NCBI RefSeq assembly: GCF_023806625.1
Contig: NZ_JAMTDX010000020.1
Span: 1 to 35,026, forward strand
From: Accumulibacter sp.
GTDB taxonomy: Bacteria; Pseudomonadota; Gammaproteobacteria; Burkholderiales; Rhodocyclaceae
Direction: 5' to 3'
DNA: 35,026 bases
The translations under genes were made by a program, and so were the position numbers. The notes below the pieces were generated by a model. That model saw nothing but the letters and a program-made list of their open reading frames with translations, searched no databases and had not been told where the DNA came from. How positions within the stretch are numbered: the stretch's first letter is position 1; the number at the start of each line of letters is the position of its first letter. This document shows, piece by piece, positions 34,301 to 35,026 of this stretch.

Positions 34301-34320
34301 GGAAGGAACCCTCTCCTTCC
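34301..34320. terminator. Weak hairpin between convergent MFS and OmpA-like genes
   Basis: GGAAGG at 34301-34306 pairs with CCTTCC at 34315-34320 around an eight-base loop, in the 270-base gap between convergent genes. There is no T-run on either strand. The rest of the gap shows nothing. Confidence 0.25.
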
Positions 34321-34368
34321 CTGGCGCCGGGCATCCCGGCCTGCTCGCGACGATTTCCTCACAACCTC

Positions 34369-34890
34369 TCAGCGCCACTCGTAGATCAGATCGACCCGGC
34401 GCATCGTCCGTCGGCAGCCCTCACTGTCGCATTTCGTCTTGGTGCTTTCCTCGCTGCCCACGGGCAACCTGCGAATCTGGTTTCGCGCGACCCCGAGCGC
34501 GCGCAGTCTGTCGCTGACCGCTTCGGTGCGCCGGTCGGCAACCGCGAGATTGAAGGCCGCACTGCCGAGATTGTCGGTGTGGCCGACGAGAACGACGACG
34601 AGTTGGGGGTCTTCCTTCAGCTTCTGTGCATTCTGACGGATGACTTCGGCAGCCTGGCTGTCGATCGTCGCATCGCCGAAAGCAAAATAAACCGTTCTAC
34701 TCGCGGGGTCATCGGCAAAAGGCGTCACCTTGCCGCTGCCCGGACGGCCGACCTGCACCTTCGCCCGTGGCGGCTCCTCGGCGGCGCCGGCTCTTCCACG
34801 ATCCGCAGGAGGAGCCTTGTCGGGGGTGGCGCACGCCGACAGCGCGGCGATCACGGCAAAGAGGCAGGTGCGGGAGAGAAGTGGAAGCAT
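34369..34890 (-). CDS. OmpA-family peptidoglycan-binding lipoprotein
   Basis: The product has 173 residues. The lipoprotein signal ends in AALSAC, so Cys20 is the likely lipidated residue. After a Pro/Ala/Arg-rich linker (about residues 22-60) comes an OmpA C-terminal domain: TVYFAFGDATIDSQAAEVIRQNAQKL, then VGHTDNLGSAAFNLAVADRRTEAVSDRLRALGV, whose Asp and Arg bind meso-diaminopimelate in peptidoglycan. It would tether the outer membrane to the cell wall, like Pal. The end differs from Pal, with two cysteines (KCDSEGC) that could form a disulfide. No tol genes are adjacent, so Pal itself is unlikely. Confidence 0.88.
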   Translation of the reverse strand: MLPLLSRTCLFAVIAALSACATPDKAPPADRGRAGAAEEPPRAKVQVGRPGSGKVTPFADDPASRTVYFAFGDATIDSQAAEVIRQNAQKLKEDPQLVVVLVGHTDNLGSAAFNLAVADRRTEAVSDRLRALGVARNQIRRLPVGSEESTKTKCDSEGCRRTMRRVDLIYEWR

Positions 34891-34988
34891 TGGCGGAACG
34901 GCGGTTGCGGAACGAGGACGGGGCTAGTTTAGCAACCTTTCCGCTCCACGGGTGCCGCCCTGCAGCTCGGCCAGGGCAATCGCATGAA

Positions 34989-35000
34989 TCTTATACAAGA
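34989..35000. promoter_or_regulatory. Near-palindrome at the window end, possible operator
   Basis: TCTTATACAAGA pairs at ten of twelve positions with its own reverse complement and lies upstream of the OmpA-like gene, close to the right edge. Short AT-rich palindromes with CTT/AAG arms are common GntR-type operators. An ATG at 34984 opens a frame that runs off the window, too short to judge. Confidence 0.25.
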
Positions 35001-35026
35001 CCCAGGAGTTGGGCCCGGAAGCTGTC

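Noticed and set aside
1-35026. CRISPR array, prophage, integrated plasmid or biosynthetic cluster
   Set aside because: No regularly spaced repeats, integrase, phage structural genes, replication genes or multi-enzyme synthases were seen.

Overview
The window is a GC-rich bacterial chromosome segment with proteobacterial gene content: TrmL, UbiC, DegP/HtrA, a DUF192 protein, OmpA and SlyB-like envelope proteins, heme d1 genes behind an FNR-type box, fused isobutyryl-CoA mutase, AcuI, and a chemoreceptor ending in hemerythrin. The mix fits a facultatively denitrifying betaproteobacterium, possibly of the Rhodocyclales. This is inferred from gene families; no rRNA or tRNA is present to confirm it.

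Layout. 1-7252: a DASS/SLC13-type permease cut by the window edge, a lone solute-binding protein, a glycine-zipper lipoprotein, a patatin-like lipoprotein and a DegP-type protease, all on +, with gene-poor gaps between them. 7253-8902: no intact gene; it holds a collapsed ISL3 transposase, short repeats and hairpins, and a 15-base match to an Illumina adapter. 8903-14007: trmL (+) converges on a minus-strand run read in the order nirJ, nirN, a possible 50-codon ORF, a secreted Ala/Lys/Ser-rich protein, a DUF192 protein and ubiC. A perfect FNR/Dnr box with a matching -10 lies ahead of nirJ. 14238-18072 (+): a zinc alcohol dehydrogenase, an SGNH hydrolase, a four-helix membrane protein and acuI. 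18162-18820: a decayed DUF1778/GNAT toxin-antitoxin pair. 18972-23853 (-): an isopropylmalate-dehydrogenase-like enzyme with an esterase 5 bases behind it, and an orphan ParA followed by a membrane protein that joins a histidine-kinase-like core without its key residues to a DnaQ-type exonuclease. 24360-25670 (+): a FeeM-like N-acyl amino acid synthase fused to a PilZ domain. 25813-30361: an AraC-type regulator divergent from icmF. 30550-34098 (+): a Cache-HAMP-MCP-hemerythrin receptor and an MFS transporter. 34369-34890 (-): an OmpA-like lipoprotein.

Functional themes. Oxygen-related biology recurs: heme d1 synthesis under an FNR-type site, and a chemoreceptor with a complete di-iron hemerythrin site. 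Acyl-CoA metabolism appears in icmF and acuI. The less familiar architectures are the pseudo-kinase/exonuclease with ParA, the FeeM-PilZ fusion and the possible small ORF coupled to nirN. I see no CRISPR array, prophage, intact insertion sequence, tRNA or rRNA.
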